Assembly (NCBI GenBank): GCA_963277665.1
Contig: OY728122.1
Location: forward strand, 1,549,026,868 to 1,549,090,867
From: Viscum album
Lineage: Eukaryota > Streptophyta > Magnoliopsida > Santalales > Viscaceae
DNA: 64,000 nucleotides
Direction: 5' to 3'
Positions 13,101-25,401 of the stretch are shown piece by piece. The first letter of the stretch is position 1, and the number at the start of each line of letters is the position of its first letter. The notes under the pieces are model-generated. The model was not told the origin of the DNA and ran no database searches. It saw nothing but the letters and a program-made list of their open reading frames with translations. A program made the position numbers and the translations under genes.

Positions 13101-14155
13101 TTCTCCATTGGGTCCTAAAATCGACCCAAGGATGACTATTGTCGTAAATATAGCATTAAAAGGGAATATGACATTATCTATGGTAGTTTAATATTATTAT
13201 AATATTATTTTTACTCTTATTTACCTAATTTACCCTTTAACCATGGTAAATAAAATATTTAAAAATGTTACTATTCATAATGTTTAAAAATAAAAGGAAC
13301 CTATTTACACAATTTGGAAATCTTGATTCCTAATATGGAATCAATTTTTAAAAATTAAAAACATACAAATTGCAGAAATTAATTTAAAATTAATTCTCGT
13401 TCTCAAAACCAAAAAGAATTTTTTTAAGAAGTAAAAAATATCAAAATATTGACATGTATTTATAACAAATTTCAAAGTAAAATTACATCCAATGACAAAA
13501 ATAGGATTAAATGCTAAAAATATAATCCAATTAAATATTAAAACCAATTAAATTGACAATCTAAATATATAAATATATTATATTAAAAGGCCCTTTTGAC
13601 ATAAAATGAACTACTTTTCAGTATTCATTAAAAAAATAATCTTTACCAAATAAATTCCAATAATTTACCCAAAGTAAATTTTTATGTCCCAATTCTAAAG
13701 AAAATGTTTATTTTGTCAAATAAAACATATTAATGTGAGAAAAACTAGATTTAAAAAGGGTTCTCCATCAAATGTTTGTGAAACAACCTTATAAAAATAT
13801 TAGAGTATTTATTCTTAAAATTGGATTCATTCAAATTTTAAGCATCTAAATTTTATTGGATAAATTTAAAAACATTCAACAAACATGTTTAATAATAATA
13901 TGGTCAGTTCTATTCAATCTTACCAATACAATGGGTAGGCCTTAACTACCATTTAAAATTATAATAAATAATAATATTATTATTATTTTAGTATGACTCA
14001 ACCTTGTGTGCAACAAAAGAATTTTTAGAAACCCATTGTTGCGTGTCAGGTATACCAAAAAACATAGAATCCCATTTAATGTAAAATTAATATTTAATTA
14101 CCAAATATTAATAAATATAAAAAATTCATATTCTTTATTTACCTGGAATGTTACA
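10118..14155 (-). mobile_element. Solo LTR B, inserted in reverse into the integrase of A
   Basis: The left edge TATAAAGGACACATCCTTAA is close to the reverse complement of the last bases of F's LTR. The right edge GGAATGTTACA is the reverse complement of the LTR start TGTAACATCC. Between them, reverse-complement landmarks of the F LTR appear in exact reverse order: GGGATGAGCATAAAAAGCTC at 10390, CCAATTCATTGGAGAGCTAT near 10700, GAGACGGTATGACGTACGTA near 11540, the hairpin module at 11915, TAACTCCTTTTGATTT-like sequence near 12120, and AAATCGACCCAAGG near 13117. No internal region is present, so it is a solo LTR of about 4.0 kb. A clean target duplication was not resolved (AAGGT left, ACGAG or CGAGT right). 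Confidence 0.85.
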
Positions 14156-14573
14156 ACGAGTGTTATAAGGTTTTGTAAGAAAGGGAAACTGATCCCCATG
14201 TACATAGGACCCTTTGAAATTATTGCATTAATAGGTTTTTTTGTTATAATTTTTAAATGAAACAAAATCTATAAAACTTAAAAGATATCTTCCACATAAA
14301 ATTTTTATGTATGTAGTTGTTAGAACCAATTCATGTGATCACCTATGATGAAATAGATTGGGAACATGATCTATCATACTATGAATAAATCATCTAGATT
14401 CTCGATACTATAGAGAATTTATTGAAGAAACAAATGAATTATATTATAATGGTAATATTTGGAAATCCAAAAATGTTGGATGAAACCTGGTAACTAGAGG
14501 ATATTATGATTATGAACTACCATCATATGTTTTGAAAGAAAATCCATGAAATTTTACAGATAAATTTTTTTAT
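14156..14573 (+). pseudogene. pol: Integrase C-terminus and chromodomain-like tail of A
   Basis: Near 14174 the frame reads CKKGKLIPMYIGPFEII, the direct continuation of the segment broken off at 10117. Near 14395-14420 ILDTIENLLKK and near 14474-14520 MLDETW...LEDIM match the ILDRxxxVLRNK and EEATWExEDxM motifs of the chromodomain-like tail in Tekay-type elements. The end of the gene runs into the polypurine tract. Confidence 0.75.
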
Positions 14574-14586
14574 CAGAGGGGAGAAT
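14574..14586 (+). other. Polypurine tract of A
   Basis: CAGAGGGGAGAAT directly precedes the 3' LTR and follows the end of the pol remnant. It would prime plus-strand DNA synthesis. Confidence 0.6.
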
Positions 14587-17500
14587 TTTACACCCCCTGA
14601 AATTAAAATATATTTATTTAAGAATAAATTTACTTTCATTGATATGATTCATTATACAAAACATTTATTTTATCTTATGTTACATGCAACACTATGTTTT
14701 GGTTGCATTTAAGTGCACACCGAGTTCAAATGAAGAGTGAAATAATTTTAAAATATAAATATATATTATGATATCTATCACATAGAAGATAATTTGGAAT
14801 GAATTAATAGTACTATCTAAATAATAAAAAGAATTGTTCTCTATTAATTAAAAATAAAAGATGAATAATTTAAAGTAAAAATAAATGTTTTCTGTAAAAT
14901 TGTTTTTTTCTCAATGATGATATAGTTTCACTTTCCAAACAATATTTATAATTAATTTTTTAATTTTTTTTAAAAAATTTCGATTAAATGATCATTATTT
15001 AAAATATTATAATATCAAAATTATATTAGGGTCATTTTTTTAGATTTTTCTCATAAGATTGTTTTTCAATGAATAACAACTAATATTGAATATAAATGAA
15101 AATTGTATTATTTTTAAAATTATTTATCATGTAAAATTATATTTTTAATTTTTTGCACATAAAATTATTTCAATAATATATCAATTAATCCCATTAATGT
15201 AATTTTTATCATTTTCATATTTAATTTTGATATATAAACGTTAGTAATCTTATAGATATTTTCTCTTTAAAACCCCTCTTACTGATCAGGTATATGGGAT
15301 TAATAATAAATTAATTTTTCCACATATTTGAATTGAATATGGAAAAATAGATTCCATATTTTTAATAGGAGTAATTTATTCTATCTAATATTTTCAAATT
15401 ATTTTTTTACAAAAATTAACAGTTAATACAATAACGATTAATTATTGTGGTTAAGAAAGAATCTAATTTACCAGTGTGTTAAACTACGAGGATAATGGCT
15501 AAAAACAACCTATCATCATTTCAAAAAACCAATTTTATATACATATTCTGACCTCATATATTCTAGATTCAATAATACCCTATTATTATGCTTGATTCAT
15601 GATGAAAACGTATGTATGTTAGGATATTTTCAAAAAAAATCAAGAGTGTCACTATCCTCCCTTATAAAAGGACACCCCAATTCACTCTTATACACAACAT
15701 AAATCTTATTTCTGTATACCAATACCTAACCGAATCACTTACCTACATCCCTCCTGTCTTCCTAGAAGCATTATTTTCCTTATAAATCCAATCTAGTAAG
15801 GATTTAGTGTAATCCTATGGAGGATACCCGAAGAAGAGGCAATGTTCTTCAATGACTGTCATTATTATATTTCATTCTCAAAATCCATAAACTATCCTTA
15901 AAACAACCTGATATAATAAAATTAGTATATTACATATACATGGATGTTGTTATAATAAGTTCATTACCCAAAACCATGTCCACATCCCTTAAATAGGTTG
16001 CAAAATTATCATTAATGTTTATGGCGGACTACCACCTCGTGAACTGATGTTATTCATTATTCCATTGCCACTTTTCCTGATTGAGTATGATGAAATATAT
16101 AAATTATATATATGATATTTATAACATATTTATACCTATGGTGTCATTTTATCATATATACCATTTTTACTTTCTATTACATAGGAGATATGATAATGTT
16201 TCTCAAGTGTATGGAGGACTACCGCATCACAAAGCGATGTGAGTCTTATTTCACTGAAAATTTAAATGGAAGAACTTAAGGGTAAATATAATGATTATAT
16301 ATAATATAAATGAAATAAATATGATATTAAATACATATATATCACACTGAAATGATAATTTTAATCATTTTATTTCATAACTTTTCACTCAATGAAGGAG
16401 GATAACATTGTTCGTGTACGTGTGGTCTACCTCTTTCATGAAATGATGTGACACTATTTTAATCACCACACACCATGGATGATATATATAAGTATATTAA
16501 AATAAATAATATGGATTATAAGATATTATGATCATTATATAAAGATAATATATTACTTACTTTTTTTCTATAACCATCGTTGGAAAATCCGAAAGTTACC
16601 CATGGATATGTACATCCTACCGTCTCCTTTATCGTACAAATTTCATTTATCGAAACCATATTTCATGATTATATTTAAAAGTATAATTGATGTATAAATT
16701 CGATAATTATGAATTTTTTATTTTTAATGTGTTTTTTAATTTATAATTCACTCAATAATTGTAACATTCATAATAAATAATGAATGAGAAAACAAGGGGA
16801 TTAAAACCTGAAACAATGAAAATTGTGAAATATTGTTATCAAAAGGATGGTAAATTATTAGAATAGGGTAATATATGAACTTATATATATTATTATGGTT
16901 TTTTATAAGTTAATAACATGATTAAAACCACTATATATGAGGTCAAAAACACATAATTAAAAGGAATCGTGAAGTATGGGGTTTCGTCTCAATTTGCATT
17001 CAATTGAGGCTTATCTATTATTATCAACAAATTCACATTTATGTGGTGTATATAATACACATTTTAAAAATTAAATATCATTAATCATTTAATCTTCAAG
17101 GTATTTTATTTTTCAATATGAATCATTTCATCTAATAGGATTTGACATGAAAATTAACAAGTGGTAAAAGATATTGTGTGATTTCACTTTGTTTTGCGAT
17201 TGATTCTTTTTTTGAAACAATAAATTTCTCATAATCATTTTCCATTTTAAATTAAATTTACATTAAATATACATATTCATTTATTATGGATATTATTATT
17301 TCCTAAAGAAAATACTATTTTTACATAGATTATTTACTTTAAAAGTTATTGGATTTACTTGGGAAATGTATATAAATTTTATCTTTTACTCAATACTGAT
17401 ATTTTATGACATTAAACAATTTTCAGGAATTAAATAAATTATTCAATATATGAGGAATTATTTAAACATAATGTAATTGGTTGGTCCTATAATTTATATT

Positions 17501-18163
17501 TCCCCTAAATGCATTAGCATGTCTCATGAGACAAATCTGTTGGCAAAATTGGATGGGTTTATACCTGTAGTTTTAAACCGTATTATGGAATTTACTAACA
17601 GTACATATATGTTTTTCCTAAGAAATGATATCTAATAACTATGGAAAAACATAATTGACTATTTAGTTATTATATTATTCATGATATATTCACAATGATA
17701 TTATCTATGGATGCATTTGATTCTTGGTTATTGATTAAATGGGATTTTTTTAGTTATATACCTTTCCATATTGACTATGATTTATCTTATCGTAATATTA
17801 ATGTTATTTAAATGGAATGTGTGTTATGTTTTTTATCATTCAATGTTGATTAATATTGTCGATTCTTGTTATATTTCAATGTACTTAACCCTTACTGGGT
17901 ATTTGAGCTCACCCTTATTTTAGATCCTTTCACCATGTTATGAAGATAAATAATACAAATGTGTTTTCAAGGATGATGATAATTTTCATTTATTATTTAT
18001 TTTGTTTTATTTTCTATTCCAAATGTAAAATGGTTATCATGTATATATATGTTTCTTTAAAATTGATAAATTGATTGGTCCATCAGGATTTGATACCTTT
18101 TATCTATTCCAATGTAATAAAGTAAGACACCGAATCTGGGATACTAAAATTGTTGTCATTACA
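14587..18163 (+). repeat. 3' LTR of element A
   Basis: Pairs with 1921-5546. It starts with TTTACACCCCC (eroded TGTAACACCC) after the polypurine tract and ends near TGTCATTACA, followed by CCACC. Length 3.58 kb against 3.63 kb for the 5' copy. Confidence 0.8.
15663..15669 (+). promoter_or_regulatory. TATA box of A 3' LTR
   Basis: TATAAAA in TTATAAAAGGACACCCCAA is homologous to the TATA boxes at 3027 and 29366. Confidence 0.55.
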
Positions 18164-18168
18164 CCACC
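18164..18168. repeat. Candidate right target-site duplication of A (CCACC)
   Basis: Matches 1916-1920. The neighbouring run of C makes the exact position ambiguous by one or two bases. Confidence 0.45.
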
Positions 18169-18355
18169 CCCTTGGTTCTAATGTATGAAACTATCCCTTA
18201 TGGGTGTCACCCTATACTACAATATAGAGAGGGGGGATGGGGGGTGGGGTCATCTTTTAAAATATTGATTAGGGATGAATTGTTATGAGACAATGGAATG
18301 GTTATGATATATCATGAAACTTTAGAGATTTCACCTTGTCATAGGAACTAATTAA
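18169..18355. other. Short flank between A and E with a G-run
   Basis: This old DNA was split from 701-1915 by the insertion of A. It holds GGGGGGATGGGGGGTGGGG at 18231-18249, striking in this AT-rich context. No gene is seen. Confidence 0.4.
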
Positions 18356-19943
18356 AATTTTAGTCAAAAATCTATATAGATTAGTTATTTTTAGTTTTTA
18401 ATGATTTGATGGGTTTATGTGGTGTGTTTATTATAACCATTATTTGATTTTAATGATCACAAACACTCTTAAATTGTTTAATATTTTATCTTTAGAGATG
18501 TATAACAATCTTGAATATGGACTATAATACAACACAAAGAACTATTCCATAGAATAAAGACAATGTTAGGGTGATAATAAACACACAATAGAATGTCGTT
18601 TATAAGTATAAAATCTTTATAAATATCATTTTACACTTCTAAAATAATCAAAATTCCTTTACACAAGTACCATTATTAAAAATGATTCAAGACCATGGTA
18701 CAACTAGGTTTGTTCAAGTCCTGTTACATGATTCACATTGATTTTTCCATAGGCCATTCCATAGTCAATGTTTACTTACTCTAATCTTGGACATCTCTAC
18801 ACCACAAGGTACACTCTTTATCATAATTTATTCTTTATTATATTTTCTCATGCCTCATCTCAGAGGCTATTCCATAGAAACCATGAATTTTGACAAAACA
18901 CAATTATGCTTCTCTTAACTCTATACCATAGTGTCTTCCCATATGCCCCAAAGATCTCCATTATAGGCCAATGATCCCTTCCATGGTACAAAAGGCTATG
19001 ATTCTGAATTCTTTAAATGAAGGTCAATATAAATCAAACTTGAACATATTTACCTTAAATACCCTTGAATAAGTCCAAAAATATTTATAAAGCTTTAGGT
19101 GACTATAAATAGAAACGTTTGTGTGTTTTCCATCATACCTTATGAATCATTCTCTAATTCCAAAAGAAATTGGTCCACCATTCTCTCTCAAAGTGTTCTC
19201 ATTTTTTAAAATAATTTTTTATATTCTAATGTGAAATTAAAATTGAATAATTCATTCATCCACATCAATAATTTTCATTCTATTATGTTTTTTTCATATT
19301 GATATAGAGAATTAAGACAAATATTCAAAGGGTTTCCTTCCATGAAATATACTCTATTACAATTTTGTATAAATTTGGTTCTTACTACCATTAATGTTGG
19401 AGAACAAATTTTTCATTTCCTTTCCTTTAAAAATTAAAGGTATTATTTCTTGTTGAGGTTTCTAGAATCATCATTATAGAGTTGGTTTCTATTATATCTA
19501 ATTTCGTTCTATAACCAAAAATAAACAACATATTTTTTGTATTGTGGATAAAATTAGATCCAAAGTACTAATTCATTAAATACTATAGTTAATGATGTTA
19601 GATATGTATATGTATGTTTTGGTACTATTAAAAATATCCTTACCAAATAATATGTACCATTTTATTTCTACAATTATATATATTTATCACATTAAAACGT
19701 TCATTTCATAATTTGACTAATCTGTGAAACTTACGTAATTGGTTTATTATCAAATATATCTTTTTATTTTTCCACTTCTATTTTGTTCAATGATATTATT
19801 TTTCTTTCAAACATTGATTCTTTTGTTTTTATATTCAATTTTTTTTGTTTTTAATTATTTTATTGATAGGTTTTTAAAATTATATTATTTTCTGTTAGAT
19901 TTTAATGGACCATTATACCAACATCTTTCTATTTTAACTAACA
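18356..19943 (+). repeat. 5' LTR of element E
   Basis: Homologous to 25402-27031. Shared landmarks: TTTTAATGATCACAAACACTC near 18450 (TTTAATGATCATAAAAACTC at 25513), ACAAGGTACACTCTTTATCAT near 18803 (25867), GGCTATTCCATAGAAAC near 18863 and a T-rich right end. Divergence is strong. The start is placed by alignment to the copy that follows the polypurine tract. Confidence 0.65.
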
Positions 19944-20053
19944 TTGAACAGAAATAAGTCTCAAATTTTTTTTATATAATACATTTTATTTTAAATTATT
20001 TTAATGTATTTATTATGAAAAAATTACTATTTTTTTAGAAAAAAATATCCTTT

Positions 20054-20900
20054 TTGAGAGGTAATTTTTCAACACCCATAGTTTTCCTGAAGATAAATAA
20101 TTGGGTTGTGCACCATTTTTATGATAAAAATTATTCTTATTGGAAATATATAATGTCTACTGCTCTTCTATCTATTGGGTATCCAATTTATAAAATATTT
20201 TTTCATAGGATTAATCTTTCATCTGATAGAGAATAAAAATGTACCCTTGATGATATTACTAATTTTTAATTTAATGGTAAATATATGAATTCATTAAATT
20301 TTGGTTTAGATGTTAATGTGTTCAATATAATATTTTTATGTAAAATCACACATGAAATCTTGAAATTATTAATTGTTACCTATAAAGAGGAAAGATAAAG
20401 AGTAGAATAATTAGGTTATGAAAAAATAAAAGAAAAGTTTTTCAAAAAAAATTATGTCAAATCCTTCTGGAGTTAGCCTATCATTGACATCTTTACCATG
20501 ATGATGAAAAAGTATATTAAAAAAAGTGATCCTCTAAAAACATCAATTAGGAAAATCAATAATTCATGGTTAATGTTTTTGGTTCTAAAAAGATGGTCCA
20601 CATCAAACTAGGTTTCCCCTAAAAAAGAAAGTGGGGAATGAAAATATTAAAGATAAGAAAAAAATAAATTTCATGAATTTGAGTGCAATTAAGTATTTGA
20701 TTTAAATATTTAAATGAAGTGATAAATGTCCTAAATGTCTCATGAAGCAATTTGAGGTTGGAATTGCGGTTATTTCAAAACATTCCTACATATCCTTCTC
20801 ATTCCTATACTTAATCTTCTACTTATTCTACCTCTTCATTATATTATAAATATATTAGTTATGATAAAAATGAAATAAAAAATAGGGCTTCAAATATTCA
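20054..20900 (+). pseudogene. gag: gag remnant of E
   Basis: An open stretch at 20054-20236 reads FSTPIVF near its start, then NYSYWKYIMSTALLSIGYPI, which matches the YSYWKxRMxxFLxSIDYxxW segment of Sirevirus-type copia gag. Further down, stops are frequent; a degenerate zinc-knuckle-like SDKCPKCLMK lies near 20720. Confidence 0.65.
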
Positions 20901-22039
20901 TTAAAAAATATATATGATTTTAATAATAAACAAAATATTTTTGTTTTTTTAAATATAAACATATAAAATAAAAATTGGATCTTCATTTAAAATTAAAGAT
21001 CAACCAAAAATTTATAATTTATATGTTCCAATTAAAAATCATAAAAATTATTTTTATCATTTTATCCAAGGGGAAGAAAATTAAAATAAGATTTTGGGTT
21101 CTGAAAAATCTATTAAAACAATCTAATTTTTATTGGAAAATCATGGTTTCTAAAAAAATCAAAAAATAAATACTTAAAAAGGTTATTTCTACAGACAAAT
21201 TTTTTTATATTTATAAAAATTAGGTCATCTAGTATAAAAATGAAAATCTGAAAATTTTAGTTATGATAAAATCAAAATCCTTTTCCAATATTTCAAATTG
21301 AAAAACATGTTCAAAAAAGCATGTATTCCAAAACCCATTATTAGATAACTAAAGTTCACTAAATATGTTGGTAACAAAAGTTATAGTTTCTTAATATTTT
21401 GAATAAAAAAACCTTGTGAAGTCAAATTTTATATTTATATCTGGTTCTAAATAAATATTATTGGTGACCCTTCTGAATTCAATCATCTCAAATATTTTTA
21501 CAGATGTCAAGTCACTTTTAGAGACAATTATAAAAGAAAAATTATCGGTCTAGGTACAATTGGTTTCTATAAATTTACTCTTATTAATGATGTTTTATTT
21601 TTCAAAATCAGGAATCATAATTTTCTAATTATTAGCCTATTATATGATGGGTCCTTTAAAATTACATTTAAAAAAAATTAATGTTTTTAATTCCAAGGAA
21701 AAAAATTTATTTTCTTCATTCCATTTTAAAAATGTTTATATTGTTGATTTAAAATCTATATAAAGTGAAAATGTTAAGTGTTCAAGTGAAAAACATAATT
21801 ATTCATATATTTAATACACAAAAATTATCCATTGTATACTTTATTTTCTGTTAAAAAACTATCAAAACTAAGTAGTACGAGATTTACTGAAATTTACTTT
21901 TAAATATTGCTTAGTTTTTTTACCTCACTAACATGGAATATAAAAAGTATTCCTTTAAACCTAAAACTATTTTAATATTATAAATCACTCAAAATAGTCT
22001 ACCTTTTTCTTTGGATTAACTCATGTTTATATTATTAGA
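20901..22039 (+). other. Gag/protease/early integrase zone of E, unreadable
   Basis: By position this should hold the end of gag, the protease and the zinc-binding part of integrase. It is very AT-rich with many stops in all frames, and I could not point to a convincing motif. Confidence 0.4.
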
Positions 22040-22690
22040 GGTAAAAATTATGTCTTTGTAATTATCAAGGGCATTACTAGATTTTAATGGATTTTATTGT
22101 TATCTTATAAAACAAGGTTTGTAATGTATTGAAACAAATTCAAGGAAATTAAAATTTCAAAAAATTATGTAAACGCTTTTCCCATAAAAGTTGCCAGGAT
22201 AGAGAATTTGATGAAAAAACATTGATCAGTTTTTTGATTCTTAATATTATCCTCCCTAATTATCCTCTCCTATAACACCTCAACAAAATGGGGATATAAA
22301 AATATAAAATAGGACCCTCTATGATATTTCTTGGACTCTCATTAATTATTTTACCATACACAATATTTTTTGGTCAATGAATTCAATACATAATGATTTA
22401 TCCCTTACAGTGTCCACATAAGACCCATAATTACGAAAATCCCTTATGAAATTTGGAATGGATTAATTCTAAAGGTTTTATTCCTTATAGTCCTTAGTTG
22501 TAATTGATTTATTCTTAATGGAATATAAAATTTTGGAACCATTCACCCTAAATCTGGTGGATGAGTATTTCCTAGGAATATAAACTCAAGTAAAACCTTC
22601 CGAGACTTCAATGAGATTACAATGACCCTAAAAAATGCAATTATCGTTTAATTTAATGGGAATATTCCTTAATCAAATTTTAAAACTGAT
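22040..22690 (+). pseudogene. pol: Integrase remnant of E
   Basis: TPQQNG at 22275-22292 is the hallmark motif of copia integrases, located after the second catalytic aspartate. It is followed by NRTLYDIS-like sequence, then KIPYEIWNG near 22436 and HPKSGG...SSKTFRDFNEITMTLK near 22545-22633, matching the KFDPKSDEGIFLGYSxxSKAYRVFN segment of the family. Frames shift several times. Confidence 0.75.
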
Positions 22691-22699
22691 GAGGATGTT

Positions 22700-23530
22700 G
22701 ACCCATCTATTTTGACCCTTCTTGAACCTCAATATGGTAATATAATTGATGATTTTCTAGAAACCCCCTACTCTAAGTTAACCATATCACAGACCCAACC
22801 CAAAGACTATCATATTGATATTATTGTTATATTATTACAATCTAGAACACATAATGGAAGGTTGATGTTGAATGATACTGAACATCATGATTTTTCACTC
22901 TCATCTTGAACCTCATTCCATTAATGATGTAATTAATTATGAATATTTTATACTTTTCATGCAAGAGGAGTTGAACCAATTCGAAATGATCAATGTCTGG
23001 AATGTCATGGAAGATCCCTATAATCATAATATTATTTGAAACAAGAGGGTTTTTTTTAAAACAATCATTATGAAAAAGGAAATGTTATCTCTAACAAGGC
23101 ATGAATTTTTTCTAAAGGATATAATAAATATAAGGTTATTAAATATGGTTATACATTTTCTCTTATTACATGACTAAAATCCATTATAATATTATTCTAA
23201 TCCAAATCTCATTTATGTTTATAAAATTTTAAAAAGGATTTTAGATAATTTTTTAATTTTATTTTTGAAAATTATTTTGTGGGACCAACCCCTTTATTTT
23301 GAAAATCCTAAATTTAAAAATTATGTTTTAATGTTAACAAAATATCTATATAATTTAAAACAATCCCATAGGTCCTTGTATGAGAGTTTAAATAAATTTC
23401 TTATATCATGTGATTTCAAAATGGGAAATGCTAATTCCACAAATTTTCACAAAACCTTTTCCAATGATTTTTTGATCATTTAAATATATATTTATGATTT
23501 TTTTATATCAATAAAAAATCAATTTTCCAT
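22700..23530 (+). pseudogene. pol: Reverse transcriptase remnant of E
   Basis: MQEELNQFEMINVWNVMEDP starts near 22959 and marks the start of the copia RT domain. QPLYFENPKFKNYV and YNLKQSHRSLYESLNKFLIS at 23287-23410 match the QPPGFEDPxxxxHV and YGLKQAPRxWYxxLxxFL signatures. The catalytic YVDD box reads IYIYDFF near 23487, so the second aspartate of the pair is retained and the first is lost. Confidence 0.8.
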
Positions 23531-23639
23531 GAATTTTTTTAATTTAATTAATAAATAGATTGAAATGAGTTTTACGAGAGAACATAAATTATACCTTCGT
23601 TTTGAAATTTAACAAAATTTTGATGAAACATTTTTAGAC

Positions 23640-24420
23640 CAAATAAAATACGATATTGAACATCTAAATATGCTTTTCATAAAACATGTAATGAAAATTA
23701 GAATGACCATGAGTATAACATGTATGCTGATATTGGATGAAGATAGTCTGTTGATCGATAAAAACCATTATAAATGTATGATAGAAAGTTCACTATACCT
23801 TACTATGACCTGTTCGAACATCATGTTTAATGTATTACATTGTGATCAATTTCAATCCAAACCAAATGAATCACATTTAGAATCACTTAAAAATAATTTT
23901 ATTTTATTTTAATGGAACTAAAAATATTATATTATATTTTCTTAAGAAGCATATATTGAACTTTATTATTGATTTTGATTTTGGAGAATGAAAATTAGAT
24001 ATAAAATTTATTGGTGGGAGTTTTCATATACTAGGAAAATCCTTCCTATCAGGGTGTAGTAAAAGGAAAAACATGATTTCATTTTATATAGGTAAAGTGG
24101 AAAAAATAATTTGAAGGGAGTTGTTGTTCCCATGTTTTATAGATGAAATATACTCTCTTATAAATTAGGATAACATATTATTCAATCTTTATCATGTGTG
24201 AAAAAACAGTGTGATCAGTATTTCTAAAAATCATATGCAAGACTCTCACACTAATCTAATTGAATTGAGACTCCATTTTCTATGATATCACATTTAATAA
24301 GGGTATATCATTCATGAATTTTTTTCAAAACCCATCACTATGACTATATCCTAACTAAATATATTCCTCTGGATCACTTCGACTTCATCAAAGGTGTTTG
24401 GGTATGATTAGAATGTGATT
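23640..24420 (+). pseudogene. pol: RT end and RNase H remnant of E
   Basis: LDEDSLLIDKNHYKCMIES then SLYLTMTCSNIMFNVLHCDQ and FQSKPNESHLESLK (23730-23895) match the Sirevirus segment that begins with LDKDExGxxVDxxxYRxMIGS. IGGSFHILGKSFLSGCSKRK near 24010-24070 corresponds to the RNase H box that ends in SWxSKKQNSVALSTAEAEY. Near 24380, FDFIKGV fits the FxFIRxELGM tail of the polyprotein. Confidence 0.75.
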
Positions 24421-25401
24421 ATTGACTCATAATATCTTGGAAGTATTGACCAGTTTTAAAGTATTAATTTTCATTGGTTTTTTTTCAAATATATATTTCA
24501 AATTTAATTTACTTTTTTTTAAAAAAAATCAAAAAATACAAAATTTAGGAAGGTTGGGTGAATGTGATACTCCAAAAAAGAATTCTTATTTGGAAAATAT
24601 TAATAGGGTGTGGTTCTAGTGTAGATGCTCTTAGGGAGTCATCCTAAAAAGTGTTGATTGGGATTGTTAACCCTTCCTCTATCCTGGGAATGGTGAGTTG
24701 TCCTTAATATACTGCTGGTTTTAAAATACCAAGGAATTTAGTATATTTTATTAATAAAACTTTCATGTAACCATTAATGATGGAATGCTTTTTCAAATTC
24801 ATTATTTTCTAAGTATTTTCTTTATTTTCATGTTGTTTAATGGATACGATTCCATTAAACTTTAATAAAACATAATTTTAGGGAGAGATAATATTTTAAA
24901 AAATGAAATGATTAAATAAAGGACATTTTATTTTTTCAAAAAATTTTCCCAAATTTAAATTTTCTTTTCTTTTTCAAAAAAATTTTATTTATTTTTTAAA
25001 AAACATTTTTTCAAAATTTTATGTTTTAAAATATTTTTCTTAAAAATGATCACTTTCTCGACATTTTTTCATGAAATGATACATTTAAAATCATTTAACA
25101 GTTTCAAATTTTCTTTATGAAAACCATATTTTTATCTCTATCTAATAAAAATTAATGATGATAAATGTATATTTAATTGTTATATATTTATTATTTAACC
25201 TCATGTTTCAATCCTTTTTGATAATATTGAATTGGGATAAATAGCTTATTTTATGATAATAATATATACTTTATCCATTATGCTTAATGGGGATAATATT
25301 TCACATCTTATACCATACCAAAGGTGGAGATATTTTTCCTCCAAGTGGGAAGTATATTTTTTGGAGAAGTTTTAAAAAAACTGATTATGGGGGAGAAGTT
25401 A
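24421..25401 (+). other. Non-coding 3' zone of E with polypurine tract
   Basis: No coding motif was found. At the end, TATGGGGGAGAAG (25386-25398) is a good polypurine tract immediately before the 3' LTR; a weaker purine run GTGGGAAG lies near 25336. Sireviruses commonly carry a long stretch here. Confidence 0.5.

Larger units (their letters stand above)
1921..18163 (+). mobile_element. Element A: old Ty3/gypsy chromovirus-like retrotransposon
   Basis: This is a complete but heavily decayed LTR retrotransposon: 5' LTR 1921-5546, primer site at 5549, gag at about 6240, protease, reverse transcriptase, RNase H and integrase in the gypsy order, polypurine tract at 14574-14586, and 3' LTR 14587-18163. 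The domain order (integrase after RNase H) and motifs such as GMDW and FIDD identify Ty3/gypsy. The LTR length of ~3.6 kb and the LTR landmarks match element F, so both probably belong to the Tekay/Del-type chromoviruses. Many stops and frameshifts affect every domain. A reverse-oriented solo LTR (B) splits the integrase at 10118-14155. Without B it would be about 12.2 kb, close to the length of F. Confidence 0.85.

Noticed and set aside
14006..14260. 84-residue plus-strand open frame
   Set aside because: It is an accidental fusion of solo LTR B with the integrase remnant of A, not a gene.
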